Part shown: positions 1 through 10,200 of the stretch, one piece after another
Position numbering within the stretch: the first letter of the stretch is position 1
How the letters are laid out: every line of letters begins with the position of its first letter
DNA from: Chryseobacterium sediminis
GTDB taxonomy: Bacteria > Bacteroidota > Bacteroidia > Flavobacteriales > Weeksellaceae
Reading direction: 5' to 3'
Length of the DNA: 64,000 nucleotides
Assembly: GCF_008386505.1 (NCBI RefSeq)
Contig: NZ_VUNZ01000001.1
Location: 558,001-622,000 of the forward strand
The notes under the pieces: model-generated
The model's database searches: none
What the model was told of the DNA's origin: nothing
What the model saw: only the letters and a program-made list of their open reading frames with translations
Translations under genes and position numbers: made by a program

Positions 1-2
1 AT

Positions 3-770
3 CAAAGTATAGCTTATGTGGTTATTGCCATGCTTTGTTTTCTACTTTCGTGCTTTTTCTTAAAAGGTCTGATGATTATTCAGCCTAACCACTCAAGAGT
101 GCTGAACTTTTTTGGGAAATATGTGGGGAGTGTAAAAGAGAACGGATTATTCTTCATCAATCCTTTGTATTCATCACAGAAAATATCTTTACGTTCAGAG
201 AATTTACAAGGACAGACTTTGAAGGTAAATGATAAAATGGGAAATCCTATTGAAATTGCAGTGGTTATTGTATGGAAAGTAGGAGACACTTATAAAGCCG
301 CTTTTGATGTGGAACGTTATTCTGATTTTGTGAAAATGCAGAGTGAAGCAGCAGTACGTCATTTGGCGATGAGCTTTCCTTATGATAATTTAGAAGATGA
401 TCATGCTCCAATTACACTGAGAGAAGGTGGAGATAAAATCAATTCTATTTTGGAACAGGAACTTACCGACCGTCTTTCAAAAGCAGGAATTGTAATTCAG
501 GAGGCAAGAATTTCCCACCTGGCATATGCTTCAGAAATTGCAGGAGCAATGCTTCAGAGACAGCAGGCGACGGCTATTGTGGCAGCAAGAACCAAGATTG
601 TGGAAGGAGCAGTAGGAATGGTAGACCTTGCACTGAAAAAACTTTCAGAAGAAAATATCGTTGAGCTTGATGATGAAAGGAAAGCGGCAATGGTAAGCAA
701 TTTAATGGTGGTTCTTTGTGGAGAAAAGGCTGCAACACCAATATTAAATGCGGGAACACTTTATAATTAA
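3..770 (+). CDS. SPFH/band-7 domain protein, 5' end outside window
   Basis: This is a membrane-anchored SPFH (stomatin/prohibitin/flotillin/HflK-C) protein, a scaffold-type family with no known catalysis. A hydrophobic N-terminal segment (VIAMLCFLLSCFFLKGL) is followed by the band-7 opening MIIQPNHSRVLNFFGKYVGSV and a C-terminal helical, Ala/Gln-rich stretch (AGAMLQRQQATAIVAARTKI). The reading frame stays open to the first bases of the window, so the true start probably lies upstream; the first possible in-window start is GTG at 18. The small ribbon-helix-helix gene follows after 84 bp in the same direction and may be co-transcribed. The fold is clear, the cellular role is not. Confidence 0.85.
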   Translation, partial: QSIAYVVIAMLCFLLSCFFLKGLMIIQPNHSRVLNFFGKYVGSVKENGLFFINPLYSSQKISLRSENLQGQTLKVNDKMGNPIEIAVVIVWKVGDTYKAAFDVERYSDFVKMQSEAAVRHLAMSFPYDNLEDDHAPITLREGGDKINSILEQELTDRLSKAGIVIQEARISHLAYASEIAGAMLQRQQATAIVAARTKIVEGAVGMVDLALKKLSEENIVELDDERKAAMVSNLMVVLCGEKAATPILNAGTLYN

Positions 771-854
771 GAAGTGAAAAATTAACAAGTAGCTTGTAGT
801 GAAGATATTTTCTACACTAGAATAGTCAGAAATAATGTTAGAGAATTTTAGAAA

Positions 855-1043
855 ATGAAATCAGAAAAAGCTCAGAACTCTTCAGAAAGCAAAAGCAAAA
901 AATCTTTTGTGATAAGGATAGATGAGTCTACTTATAAACTCCTTGAAAAGTGGGCCAATGATGACTTTAGAAGTGTGAACGGACAGATAGAATATCTGTT
1001 GCATCAGGGTTTGGTCAATGCAGGGAGGAAGAAGAAAGAGTAG
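855..1043 (+). CDS. Arc-like ribbon-helix-helix DNA-binding protein
   Basis: A 62-residue basic protein. After a charged N-terminal tail (Lys/Ser rich, residues 1-17) comes a ribbon-helix-helix pattern: the strand KSFVIRIDESTYKLLEKWA, then a helix with NGQIEYLLHQGL and a Lys/Arg-rich C-terminus. This matches Arc/MetJ-type dimeric DNA-binding proteins. It sits just downstream of the SPFH gene, and no toxin gene lies next to it, so it need not be an antitoxin. It could regulate its neighbour, but nothing in the sequence proves a target. Confidence 0.75.
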   Translation: MKSEKAQNSSESKSKKSFVIRIDESTYKLLEKWANDDFRSVNGQIEYLLHQGLVNAGRKKKE

Positions 1044-1203
1044 TTTAAAAGGTGAATAGAGGAGAATAAATGCTCTTTTCAGGGAATAAAGTTGTCAAAA
1101 GATATTATTTCTTCTCTTTTTTAAATTACAGAAAATATAAAAAAGGATTCTTTTTTTAGCTTTTCAATAAATAAATAACAATTCAATTAACCTTATACCA
1201 AAA

Positions 1204-1231
1204 AGAAAGCAGAGAAAATTTCTCTGCTTTT
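1204..1231. terminator. Bidirectional rho-independent terminator
   Basis: Stem AAAGCAGAGA / TCTCTGCTTT with a short AT loop. It is followed by a T-run on the plus strand and by a T-rich tract on the minus strand. It lies between the end of the plus-strand SPFH/RHH unit and the end of the minus-strand small membrane gene. Confidence 0.8.
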
Positions 1232-1381
1232 TTATTTTATACAACTCTGAAGACTATCTGCTCCAACGTAGAATATGACGAGCCAAATCAAGCCTTTAAT
1301 GGTAAAGAAAGCAAGTCCTGCCCATCCCACACGCTTGAACCACTTCTTAAGCTTTGAGTTATTTTCTTGTGAATTTTCCAT
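1232..1381 (-). CDS. Small single-pass membrane protein (49 aa)
   Basis: An open frame read on the minus strand from ATG at 1381 to TAA at 1232. The peptide starts MENSQENNSKLKKWFKRVGW and continues into a hydrophobic helix (AGLAFFTIKGLIWLVIFYVG, residues 21-40) before a short tail ADSLQSCIK. The Lys/Arg-rich segment before the helix fits a cytoplasmic N-terminus. It ends directly at a bidirectional terminator, which supports it being a real gene. I believe similar short proteins occur in Chryseobacterium genomes, but no function is known to me. Confidence 0.6.
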   Translation of the reverse strand: MENSQENNSKLKKWFKRVGWAGLAFFTIKGLIWLVIFYVGADSLQSCIK

Positions 1382-1462
1382 TGGTGATTATCAAAATGAT
1401 TACCCTGCAAAGATAAGCATGTTTATAATTAGTCCAAATAAAAAACACATTAAAAATTAAAG

Positions 1463-1493
1463 TTTTGAGGTTCACATAATATTTTTATCTTTA
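1463..1493 (+). promoter_or_regulatory. Candidate Bacteroidota promoter for amaB
   Basis: TTTTG at 1463-1467 and TATCTTTA at 1486-1493 are separated by 18 bp, close to the TTTG/TAnnTTTG consensus, 24 bp before the amaB start. Confidence 0.45.
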
Positions 1494-1516
1494 GAGAGAA
1501 CGAAAAGTAAGATTTT

Positions 1517-3067
1517 ATGTCAAAAAAAGTAAAGGATTTCGGAATCGAAAAAACGCTGAAAAATTTAGGTATTAAAGAAGAGAACAAAGGTACCTCAACA
1601 GGCGGGAAATATTTCGCTTCAGGAAAGGTGATAGAAAGCATTTCTCCTGTGGACGGAAAGTTGATCGCTAAAGTAAAAACTTCCGGAGAAAGTGATTATG
1701 ACAAAGTAATTGAAACGGCTCAAAAAGCGTTTCAGGAATTCAGGCTGATCCCGGCTCCCAAAAGAGGAGAGATCGTAAGACAGCTAGGCTTAAAATTAAG
1801 AGAATATAAAGATGATCTTGGTAAACTTGTTTCTTACGAAATGGGTAAATCATTACAGGAAGGACTTGGAGAAGTTCAGGAGATGATTGATATCTGCGAC
1901 TTCGCTGTAGGACTTTCAAGACAGCTTCAGGGGTACACCATGCACTCTGAAAGACCTGGTCACAGAATGTACGAGCAATACCATCCGCTGGGAGTAGTAG
2001 GAATCATTACTGCATTCAACTTCCCGGTAGCCGTTTGGTCTTGGAATACAGCATTGGCTTGGATCTGTGGAAATGTTACCATCTGGAAACCATCTGAAAA
2101 AACACCGCTTTGTGCTATTGCATGCCAGAATATCATGATGGAAGTTATAAAGGAAAACAATCTTCCTGAAGGACTTTCAAGTGTATTGGTATCTGACCAC
2201 GAAATCGGGCAAAAATTAGTAGATGATAAAAGAGTTGCCCTTGTTTCTTTCACAGGATCTACAAGAGTAGGAAGAATGGTTTCTTCTAAAGTGGCAGAAA
2301 GATTCGGGAAATCTATCCTTGAATTAGGTGGAAACAACGCAATTATCATTACAAAAGAAGCTGACATTGATATGTCTATCATTGGAGCTGTTTTTGGAGC
2401 TGTAGGAACTGCAGGGCAGAGATGTACTTCAACAAGAAGACTGATTATCCACGAAAGTGTATACAATGAAGTGAAAACAAGATTAACAAAAGCTTACGGG
2501 CAGCTGAAAATCGGAAATCCATTGGATGAGAATAACCATGTAGGTCCTCTGATTGATACTGATGCTGTAAACCAATACGAAGAAGCTATCAAAAAATGTA
2601 AAAAAGAAGGTGGGAAATTCGTTGTTGAAGGCGGAGTTTTAACCGGAAAAGAATATGAATCAGGATGCTATGTGAAACCTTGTGTTGCAGAAGTGAAAAA
2701 CTCTTATGAGATTGTTCAGCATGAAACATTTGCACCGATCTTGTATCTGATTAAATACAAAACTCTGGAAGAAGCTATCGCAATTCAGAATGATGTTCCA
2801 CAAGGGTTATCTTCTGCAATCATGACCCAGAACTTAAGAGAAGCAGAATTATTCCTTTCTCATGCAGGTTCAGATTGTGGTATTGCCAACGTAAATATCG
2901 GAACTTCCGGTGCTGAAATTGGTGGAGCTTTCGGTGGTGAAAAAGAAACCGGAGGTGGAAGAGAGTCTGGATCAGACGCTTGGAAATACTATATGAGAAG
3001 ACAAACCAATACTATAAACTACACCGCGCAACTTCCTTTAGCACAAGGAATTAAATTCGATTTATAA
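1517..3067 (+). CDS. amaB: Aldehyde dehydrogenase, probable L-aminoadipate-semialdehyde dehydrogenase
   Basis: This is a 516-residue ALDH of the ALDH7 (antiquitin) type. It would oxidise alpha-aminoadipate semialdehyde to alpha-aminoadipate with NAD(P). Visible motifs are the cofactor site [14 protein letters not shown] (about 164-177), FTGSTRVG (245-252), the general base Glu269 in LELGGNN, and the nucleophile Cys303 in [12 protein letters not shown]. Length fits the family. The next gene encodes lysine 6-aminotransferase, which makes this substrate, so the pair forms the start of lysine catabolism. ALDH7 members can also act on other aldehydes; the neighbour makes the lysine role the best reading. 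Confidence 0.88.
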   Translation: MSKKVKDFGIEKTLKNLGIKEENKGTSTGGKYFASGKVIESISPVDGKLIAKVKTSGESDYDKVIETAQKAFQEFRLIPAPKRGEIVRQLGLKLREYKDDLGKLVSYEMGKSLQEGLGEVQEMIDICDFAVGLSRQLQGYTMHSERPGHRMYEQYHPLGVVGIITAFNFPVAVWSWNTALAWICGNVTIWKPSEKTPLCAIACQNIMMEVIKENNLPEGLSSVLVSDHEIGQKLVDDKRVALVSFTGSTRVGRMVSSKVAERFGKSILELGGNNAIIITKEADIDMSIIGAVFGAVGTAGQRCTSTRRLIIHESVYNEVKTRLTKAYGQLKIGNPLDENNHVGPLIDTDAVNQYEEAIKKCKKEGGKFVVEGGVLTGKEYESGCYVKPCVAEVKNSYEIVQHETFAPILYLIKYKTLEEAIAIQNDVPQGLSSAIMTQNLREAELFLSHAGSDCGIANVNIGTSGAEIGGAFGGEKETGGGRESGSDAWKYYMRRQTNTINYTAQLPLAQGIKFDL

Positions 3068-3110
3068 AAGCTTTACTTAAAGTACCCAAAAAACATAAAA
3101 CTTAATAACC

Positions 3111-3153
3111 TGAATGATTAAATGCTTCATTCTTTGGATCATTTAATCATTCA
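3111..3153. repeat. Perfect 14-bp inverted repeat between amaB and lat
   Basis: Arms TGAATGATTAAATG (3111-3124) and CATTTAATCATTCA (3140-3153) enclose a 15-nt loop. No T-run follows, so it does not look like a classic terminator. In RNA it would form a stable stem 26 nt before the lat start; as DNA it could be an operator. Confidence 0.7.
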
Positions 3154-3179
3154 TTTATTAAATCACACAACAATTTATT

Positions 3180-4505
3180 ATGGAACAGACATTAGATATA
3201 AAAGCAAATAAAGTAAAAGAAACTGTAGGAAAACATGTGTTGGCAGACGGTTTCGATTTTGTGATGGATATTGAAAAATCACATGGATCATGGCTTTATG
3301 ATAAACTTACAGACAGAGAGTACCTGGATATGTTCTCTATGTTTGCATCAGCATCTATCGGATACAATCACCCTTATCTTTTAGAAAGATCAGAATGGTT
3401 GGGAAGAATGGCTGTAAATAAACCTACTTTGGCTGACGTTTACTCGGAAGAATATGCTCATTTCCTTGAAGTATTTGAAAGAGTAGTTATTCCTGAAGAA
3501 TTACAATATGCTTTCTTTATCGAAGGTGGATCTCTGGGCGTTGAAAATGCAATGAAAGCATGCTTCGACTGGAAGACCCGCAAAAACTTTGCAAAGGGAT
3601 TAGAAACAGAAGCCGGAATCTGTATTCACTTCAAACAGGCTTTCCACGGAAGAAGTGGTTATACGTTGAGCTTAACCAATACTTCTGACCCAAGAAAGTA
3701 CCAATATTTTCCAATGTTCAACTGGCCGAGAATTTTAAATCCGAAATTAAAGTTCCCAATTACAGAAGAAAACCTTGAAGAAACAATCAAAAATGAAAAC
3801 CTTGCTTTACTTCAGATTGAAGAGGCTATTCTGATGCACCCTGATAAAGTGGCTTGTATCATCATAGAACCTATTCAGGCAGAAGGAGGTGACAACCATT
3901 TCAGAGACGAATTCCTGTTAGGATTAAGAAGAATCTGTGATGACAACGAAATCTTACTTATTTTTGATGAAGTTCAGACAGGTATTGCTATTACAGGAAA
4001 AATGTGGGCATTCCAGCATTTTACAGCAAAACCGGACATCATTTCTTTTGGTAAAAAAGCACAGGTTTGTGGTGTTTTAGCTAATAAAGAAAAGTTTGAT
4101 GAAGTTCCGAACAACGTTTTCAGAGAAAGCTCAAGAATTAATTCTACTTTCGGAGGAAACTTTATAGATATGCTTCGTTTCCAGCTGGTAATGGAAGTTA
4201 TCGAAAAAGAAAACCTTGTAGAGAATGCCAGAGTAGTTGGAGATTTCTTATTAGAAAGCCTGAAAGCTCTTGCTGAAAAATATCCTGAAAAAATTTCAAA
4301 TGCTAGAGGAAGAGGCTTGATGTGTGCTGTTGATCTTCCATCCGGAGAACAGAGAAATCACTTGATGAACGAGCTTTTCAAAGATGGATTAATCATTCTT
4401 CCATGTGGAGACCAATCTCTTCGTTTCAGACCTCATTTGAATGTGACAAAGGAGGAAATTCAGCTTGCTTTAGATAAAATTGAAAACAATATTAATAAAA
4501 TTTAA
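3180..4505 (+). CDS. lat: L-lysine 6-transaminase
   Basis: A 441-residue class-III PLP aminotransferase. It moves the epsilon-amino group of lysine to 2-oxoglutarate, giving aminoadipate semialdehyde. Diagnostic parts are FFIEGGSLGVENAMKAC near 112-128, the FHGRSGYTLSLTNT stretch (155-168), LLIFDEVQTG (259-268, PLP-nitrogen Asp) and the Schiff-base lysine in SFGKKAQVCG (Lys292 or 293). The last motif is typical of lysine 6-aminotransferases rather than ornithine or acetylornithine ones. It follows amaB by 112 bp, with a strong inverted repeat in between, and the two enzymes catalyse successive steps. Some relatives take part in antibiotic biosynthesis; nothing here suggests that. Confidence 0.88.
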   Translation: MEQTLDIKANKVKETVGKHVLADGFDFVMDIEKSHGSWLYDKLTDREYLDMFSMFASASIGYNHPYLLERSEWLGRMAVNKPTLADVYSEEYAHFLEVFERVVIPEELQYAFFIEGGSLGVENAMKACFDWKTRKNFAKGLETEAGICIHFKQAFHGRSGYTLSLTNTSDPRKYQYFPMFNWPRILNPKLKFPITEENLEETIKNENLALLQIEEAILMHPDKVACIIIEPIQAEGGDNHFRDEFLLGLRRICDDNEILLIFDEVQTGIAITGKMWAFQHFTAKPDIISFGKKAQVCGVLANKEKFDEVPNNVFRESSRINSTFGGNFIDMLRFQLVMEVIEKENLVENARVVGDFLLESLKALAEKYPEKISNARGRGLMCAVDLPSGEQRNHLMNELFKDGLIILPCGDQSLRFRPHLNVTKEEIQLALDKIENNINKI

Positions 4506-4566
4506 AACACGGGATTTGTAATTGTAAAAAAAACATCGTATATTTAGATACTCAAACAATTAGAAT

Positions 4567-4797
4567 ATGGAAAGAAGTACGAGAGTGTCAGTTTATGAAA
4601 GTGATAACCCTTCAGAAATTCAGTTGGTTAAGTCTAAATTGGATGACGCGCAAATTACAAACACCGTTGAAAATAACTATCTTACGTTTACCACAACCCC
4701 AACAGCAACTTCGCTGAAGGTAATGGTAGATCTGGAAGAAGAAAAAAAAGCATTTGAAATTATTGATGCTTACCTTCAACAAAGTGAAAATCAATAA
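4567..4797 (+). CDS. DUF2007-type small protein
   Basis: A 76-residue protein opening with a beta strand and a helix (STRVSVYESDNPSEIQLVKSKLDDAQI), then a short loop and a second strand-helix (SLKVMVDLEEEKKAFEIIDAY). This pattern matches DUF2007, a small ferredoxin-like fold sometimes called putative signal-transducing protein; no biochemical role is established. It follows lat by 61 bp and ends before a strong terminator, so it may be the last gene of the lysine operon. Confidence 0.7.
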   Translation: MERSTRVSVYESDNPSEIQLVKSKLDDAQITNTVENNYLTFTTTPTATSLKVMVDLEEEKKAFEIIDAYLQQSENQ

Positions 4798-4828
4798 ACA
4801 ATTTCATAATTTTAAATTTTACTACTTC

Positions 4829-4866
4829 AAACCGAAAATTAATTAAGATTAATTTTCGGTTTTTTA
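4829..4866 (+). terminator. Rho-independent terminator
   Basis: Long stem AACCGAAAATTAA / TTAATTTTCGGTT followed by a run of T. It closes the amaB-lat-DUF2007 unit. Confidence 0.85.
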
Positions 4867-4962
4867 ATTAATTACGAACCATTAAAAGATTATTGATGCA
4901 ATTATTATTAATTATTTTAATTCTTTAATCAATCTTTTAATTTTTAATTCAAACTTTACAAC

Positions 4963-5475
4963 ATGAACCCGGAGATCAAATTAAGACAATCGCAAATTGA
5001 AGACAGAAACAGGATTTGGGAAATTATTCAGCAATCTATTGAAAGAAGAAGACAGGACGGAAGTACACAATGGCAGAACGGATATCCTAACCTTGGGACG
5101 GTAGAAAGTGATATTGCTAAAGGTTTTGGGCATGTTTTGACAGTAGACGGAGAAATTGCAGTATATGGAGCCCTGATTCTGAATGATGAGCCTGCTTACA
5201 GTACCATTGAAGGAGCATGGCTGAGTGATGGTGAATTCGTAGTAGTTCACAGAGTGGCTGTAGATGAAAAATTTGCGGGACAGGGAATGGTAAAGAAATT
5301 TTTTGATCACATTGAAGAATTTACAAAATCCCATGACATTCAGAGTATTAAAGTAGATACCAACCATGATAATATAGCCATGCTGAAGATCCTTGAAGGC
5401 AGAGGTTATTCTTATTGTGGAGAGGTTCTTTTGAGAGATGGAATGAGGAAGGCTTTTGAGAAGATTATAATTTAA
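4963..5475 (+). CDS. GNAT family N-acetyltransferase
   Basis: A 170-residue GNAT protein. It begins IKLRQSQIEDRNRIWEIIQQSIERR and has the acetyl-CoA binding segment VHRVAVDEKFAGQGMVKKFFDHIEE (about 97-121, with the Q/RxxGxG/A-like loop) and the C-terminal strand-helix IKVDTNHDNIAMLKILEGRGYSYCGEV. The acceptor substrate cannot be told from sequence. It stands alone between a terminator and the efflux operon. Confidence 0.82.
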   Translation: MNPEIKLRQSQIEDRNRIWEIIQQSIERRRQDGSTQWQNGYPNLGTVESDIAKGFGHVLTVDGEIAVYGALILNDEPAYSTIEGAWLSDGEFVVVHRVAVDEKFAGQGMVKKFFDHIEEFTKSHDIQSIKVDTNHDNIAMLKILEGRGYSYCGEVLLRDGMRKAFEKIII

Positions 5476-5547
5476 GCAAAAAGTTAAATCATCTTTCATT
5501 GAATTTTTAAAACGCCCTGTATTTATAAACTCTATCAGGTTTGTTCG

Positions 5548-5575
5548 TTTGGTTCTGAACTAATTTCTACTTTTG
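5548..5575 (+). promoter_or_regulatory. Candidate promoter and operator of the efflux operon
   Basis: TTTG (5548-5551) and TACTTTTG (5568-5575) are spaced 16 bp, slightly short for the Bacteroidota consensus. Direct repeats TTTGTTC at 5540-5546 and 5572-5578, and an inverted GTTC/GAAC pair, overlap this promoter. They are plausible binding sites for the regulator encoded right after it. Confidence 0.4.
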
Positions 5576-5591
5576 TTCAAATTTTTATATT

Positions 5592-6047
5592 ATGCACCAA
5601 AGTATAGAAATTGATGAAAAAATTTTTCAAGATGCCGTAAAATTCTATGGCACCGTGTTTAGCTTACCCCCTTTAGCATCAAAAATTTATTCCTACCTTC
5701 TTTTTGACTATGAGAAAGTAGGAATTACTTTTGACGAATTTGTTGAAGTACTCTCCGCGAGCAAAAGCTCCGTTTCTACCAGTATTTCACTCCTGTTAAA
5801 TGCTCAGCTCATTGTAGATCATAACAAAATGGATGAGCGGAGGCGGTATTTTTTCATCAATGATGAATACAAAAAAATAAGATTCGAGAAAATTGTCCAG
5901 AAAATGCAGGACGAATTGAAACTATTAGATGATTTAAACAATTTTAAAAAAAGTAAAGACGATGGATACAATGAAAGAATAGAAGTTTACAAAGCACTCT
6001 TAAACAAAAACATAGAAAATATTCAGGAATCTCTTAATAAACTATAA
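5592..6047 (+). CDS. GbsR/MarR-like transcriptional regulator of efflux operon
   Basis: A 151-residue winged-helix protein: MHQSIEIDEKIFQDAVKFYG, then a helix-turn-helix with ITFDEFVEVLSASKSSVSTSISLLLNAQLI (about 46-76), a wing with DERRRYFFI, and a long C-terminal helix for dimerisation. This fits GbsR/MarR-type regulators. It precedes the RND pump adaptor by a single base, so it is the first gene of the efflux operon and most likely an autoregulatory local repressor. The inducer is unknown. Confidence 0.8.
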   Translation: MHQSIEIDEKIFQDAVKFYGTVFSLPPLASKIYSYLLFDYEKVGITFDEFVEVLSASKSSVSTSISLLLNAQLIVDHNKMDERRRYFFINDEYKKIRFEKIVQKMQDELKLLDDLNNFKKSKDDGYNERIEVYKALLNKNIENIQESLNKL

Positions 6048-6048
6048 A

Positions 6049-7236
6049 ATGAATAATAAGCTAGTTATACTTTCCATTGCAGCGCTTTCACTGACTGCCT
6101 GCAAAAAAGAAGCTCCGAAACAAGATGGTGCCAAGCCATATCCTGTTATTTCCGTGGAGTCGAAAAATATAGTGGGTTATCAGACGTTTCCGGCTACCAT
6201 TCAGGGTAGAGTAAACAATGATGTACGTGCAAAAATACAGGGATATATTACCCAGGTATTGGTAGATGAAGGACAATATGTTACAAAAGGACAGCCTTTA
6301 TTCCGTTTGGAGACCAATATTCTGAACGAAAATGCAGCCGCTTCCAAAGCAGGAATTGGTGCTGCTGAATCCAGTGTTGCTGCAGCTCAGGCTTCTGTAA
6401 ATGCAGCTCAGGTTGAAGTAAACAAACTAAAACCTCTGGTTCAGAAAAACATCATCAGCAACGTACAGCTACAAACCGCACAGGCTCAGCTGGCACAGGC
6501 TCAAGCTCAGTTACAACAGGCCAATGCTTCCAAAAGACAGGCACAGGCCAATTATAAGGGAGTAGAAGCCAATATTGAATATTCTATCATTCGTGCGCCT
6601 ATTTCAGGGGTGATTGGAAGACTGCCGTTAAAAGTAGGAAGTTTGGTAGGACCATCTGATCAGACTCCTTTGACAACAATTTCTGATACTTCTGAGATCT
6701 ATGCTTACTTTGCAATGAATGAAAAAGAATATTTTGATTTCCTTGAAAAGTCTCCGGGAGCTTCTATGCCTGAGAAAATCAAAAACTTACCAATGGTTGA
6801 GCTTCAGCTGGCCAATGGAAGTCTTTATCCTGAAAAAGGAAAAATTGAAGCTATTACCGGCCAAATTGATCCTACAACCGGAACTATTCAGTTCAGAGTT
6901 GCATTCTCAAATGCTCAGAAATTATTAAGTAATGGTAACAGTGGAACCATTAGATTCCCTCAGCATTATGATAATGTTCTTGTAGTTCCTGAAAGTGCTA
7001 CTTACGAACAGCAGGGTATTGTTTATGTATACAAAGTAGAAAAAGGAGATACTGCCAGAAACGTTGTTGTAAATGTTATTGACAGAATCGACAATATGGC
7101 TCTTCTTAAATCCGGAGTTAATAAAGGTGAAACAGTTATTGCAGCCGGTATCGGAGGTCTGAAACCGGGAACAGCAGTAAAACCGAAGCCAATCAAAATG
7201 GATAGTCTTGTTCAATCAATAAAACCGAAATTCTAA
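6049..7236 (+). CDS. RND efflux periplasmic adaptor lipoprotein
   Basis: The periplasmic adaptor (membrane-fusion protein) of a tripartite HAE1-type pump, 395 residues. The N-terminus is a lipoprotein signal with lipobox LTAC (Cys at about 18). A lipoyl half (GYITQVLVDEGQYVTKGQPLFRLE), a long Ala/Gln-rich coiled-coil hairpin (about 95-180), the second lipoyl half (IRAPISGVIGRLPLKVGSLV) and a beta-barrel/proximal domain follow. It links the inner-membrane pump to the outer-membrane channel. Its stop codon overlaps the start of the pump gene by one base (TAATG), so expression is coupled. Confidence 0.92.
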   Translation: MNNKLVILSIAALSLTACKKEAPKQDGAKPYPVISVESKNIVGYQTFPATIQGRVNNDVRAKIQGYITQVLVDEGQYVTKGQPLFRLETNILNENAAASKAGIGAAESSVAAAQASVNAAQVEVNKLKPLVQKNIISNVQLQTAQAQLAQAQAQLQQANASKRQAQANYKGVEANIEYSIIRAPISGVIGRLPLKVGSLVGPSDQTPLTTISDTSEIYAYFAMNEKEYFDFLEKSPGASMPEKIKNLPMVELQLANGSLYPEKGKIEAITGQIDPTTGTIQFRVAFSNAQKLLSNGNSGTIRFPQHYDNVLVVPESATYEQQGIVYVYKVEKGDTARNVVVNVIDRIDNMALLKSGVNKGETVIAAGIGGLKPGTAVKPKPIKMDSLVQSIKPKF

Positions 7237-10200
7237 TGATAAAAAACTTTATTAACAGACCGGTTTTATCTACCGTAATCTCAATCTTGATTGTGATTCT
7301 CGGGGTGTTAGGACTGATCTCGTTACCGGTTACACAGTATCCGGATATTGCACCGCCTACAGTAAGTGTTTCCACAAACTACACGGGAGCCAATGCTGAG
7401 ACGGTGATGAAAAGTGTGGTAGTACCTTTAGAAGAACAGATCAACGGGGTGGAAGGTATGGATTATATCACTTCCAGCGCCGGGAACGATGGTTCTGCTC
7501 AGATCCAGGTTTTCTTCAAACAAGGAATAGATCCGGATATTGCAGCGGTAAACGTACAGAACCGTGTGGCCAGAGCGACGCCTCTTTTACCGTCTGAAGT
7601 AACGCGTTCAGGGGTTGTAACCCAGAAGCAGCAGACCAGTGCTTTGATGTATATGTCTTTCTATTCTGAAAATAAAGACCTTGATGACGTATACCTTCAA
7701 AACTTTTTGAATATTAATATTATTCCCAACCTGAAAAGGGTAAATGGTGTAGGGGATGCCAACGTTTTCGGAGGTAAAAACTACTCGATGAGAATTTGGC
7801 TGGATCCTGCAAAAATGGCTGCCTACAGTGTAACTCCTACCGATGTTACCAATGCGATTAACGAGCAGAGTAGAGAAGCTGCAGCGGGTTCTATTGGACA
7901 AAACAGCGGAAGTTCTTTTGAATATATCATCAAATATGTAGGTAAATTCAACGATAAAGAACAGTATGATAATATTATCATCAAATCTCTTGCAAACGGA
8001 CAAAACCTGATGCTGAAAGATGTTGCTAAAGTAGAACTTGCGGGACAGTCTTATACAGGAATCGGGGAGAACGGAAACAATCCTTCCATCAGTATGGGGA
8101 TCTTCCAGACTCCGGGATCCAACGCACAGGAGATTATTAAAAATATCAAAGCCTATCTGAAATCAGCAGAGGGAACTTTTCCAAAAGGTGTAAAATATAC
8201 TTTCAACTTTGATACCAACGAATTCCTGGAAGCTTCTATTGAAAAGGTAGTACATACCCTGATTGAAGCCTTCATTCTGGTTTTTATTGTAGTATATATT
8301 TTCCTTCAGGACTTCAGATCTACGCTGATCCCGGCCATTGCGGTTCCGGTATCTATTGTGGGAGCTTTCTTCTTCCTGAATCTCTTCGGATATTCATTAA
8401 ACCTCTTAACCTTATTTGCATTGGTACTTGCGATTGGTATTGTAGTGGATGATGCCATTGTCGTCGTCGAGGCCGTTCATGCAAAAATGGAGCATGGTAT
8501 TTCAGATGCTAAAAAAGCAACGGTGGAAGCCATGGATGAGATTACGGGCGCTATTATTTCTATTACTTTGGTAATGGCTGCGGTATTTATTCCGGTGACC
8601 TTCATTACAGGACCTACAGGGGTATTCTACCAGCAGTTTGGTATTACGCTGATCATTGCAATCATTATCTCAGCAATTAATGCATTAACGCTGAGTCCGG
8701 TTTTATGTTCATTATTCTTAAAACCTCACGCAGAGCATCATAAAGAGTATAAGAATTTAAATATTTTACAGAAGTTTTTTTATAAGTTTAATATTGCTTT
8801 TAAAACAACTACTGAACGTTACGGAAGAGGATTTGTATTCCTGTTAAGACATAAATGGGTAACTCTGATTATTTTTGCTGTTACAGGAGGAATTTTATTC
8901 TGGGCAAGCAGCAGTATGAAGAAAGGGTTTGTACCTACAGAAGACAGAGGGATTATCTTTACCGATGTTCAGCTTCCTCCGGGAGCTTCTATGGAAAGAA
9001 CTTACAACGCTTTGAAAACACTTCAGGCTAAGGCACTGAAAGTTCCGGGAGTACAGAATGTAACGATTTCTACGGGAAGAGGATTCTTATCCGGAAACGG
9101 AAGTAACAACGGTCTTGCCTTTGTTAAGCTGAAACCATTTGAAGAAAGAAAAAAAGACGGACAGACTTCTGAAGACATCACCAAAAAATTATTTGGAATT
9201 GTAGGAGCTGTTCCTGATGCTAAAGTTGTATTCTTCCAACCGCCAAGTGTACCGGGATTTGGTAACAGTGCCGGTTTTGAAATGGTATTGCTGGACAAAT
9301 CAGGTGGAGAATATGCAGATTTAGATGCTAAAACGAATGAATTCATCGGTAAATTAATGCAGAGACCGGAAATTCAGTTTGCACAGACTTCATTCAATAC
9401 TAAATATCCTCAGTATCAGATGGAAATTAATGTTCCGCTGAGTAAACAGCTTGGGGTTTCTGTAAATGACATTCTGTCTACTATGCAGGGGTATATTGGA
9501 GGTATTTACACTGCCGACTTTACCAAGTATGGGAAACAGTTCAGAGTGATGGTTCAGGCACTTCCTGAAAACAGAAAGAACATCGAAAATCTGAACCAGC
9601 TTTATGTCAGAACAGGATCAGGTATTATGTCTCCGATTTCACAGTTTGTAACATTGACAAAAGCGTACGGACCACAATCTGTAAGCCGTTATAACCTGTT
9701 TACCTCAGTAAAAGTGACAGGAGCAAACTCTGACGGATACAGTTCCGGGGATGCAATTGCAGCCGTACAGCAGGTAGCTGATGAAACCCTGAATCAAAAC
9801 TATGCAGTAGAATTTACAGGTTTAACCAGAGAAGAATTAAATTCAGGATCTCAGACGCTTCTGATTTTCGGGCTAAGTTTAATCTTCGTTTACTTTATCC
9901 TTTCTGCACAGTACGAAAGCTATATTCTTCCGCTGATCGTTATTATCTCTCTTCCTCTTGGGGTAATGGGAGCTTATTTCGGGCAGAAGATTATGGGGCT
10001 GGAAAATAATATTTACTTCCAGATTGCCCTGATCATGCTCGTGGGATTACTGGCGAAAAATGCGATCCTTATTGTTGAATTTGCCGTGCAGAGAAGACAT
10101 CATGGAGAAACCATTGTAATGTCAGCCATCAATGCAGCGAAAGCCAGAGTGAGACCTATCTTAATGACATCATTCGCCTTTATCTTCGGTTTATTACCTT

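Noticed and set aside
1275..1460. 61-codon plus-strand frame
   Set aside because: It is antisense to the small membrane protein at 1232-1381 and has no protein-like features.
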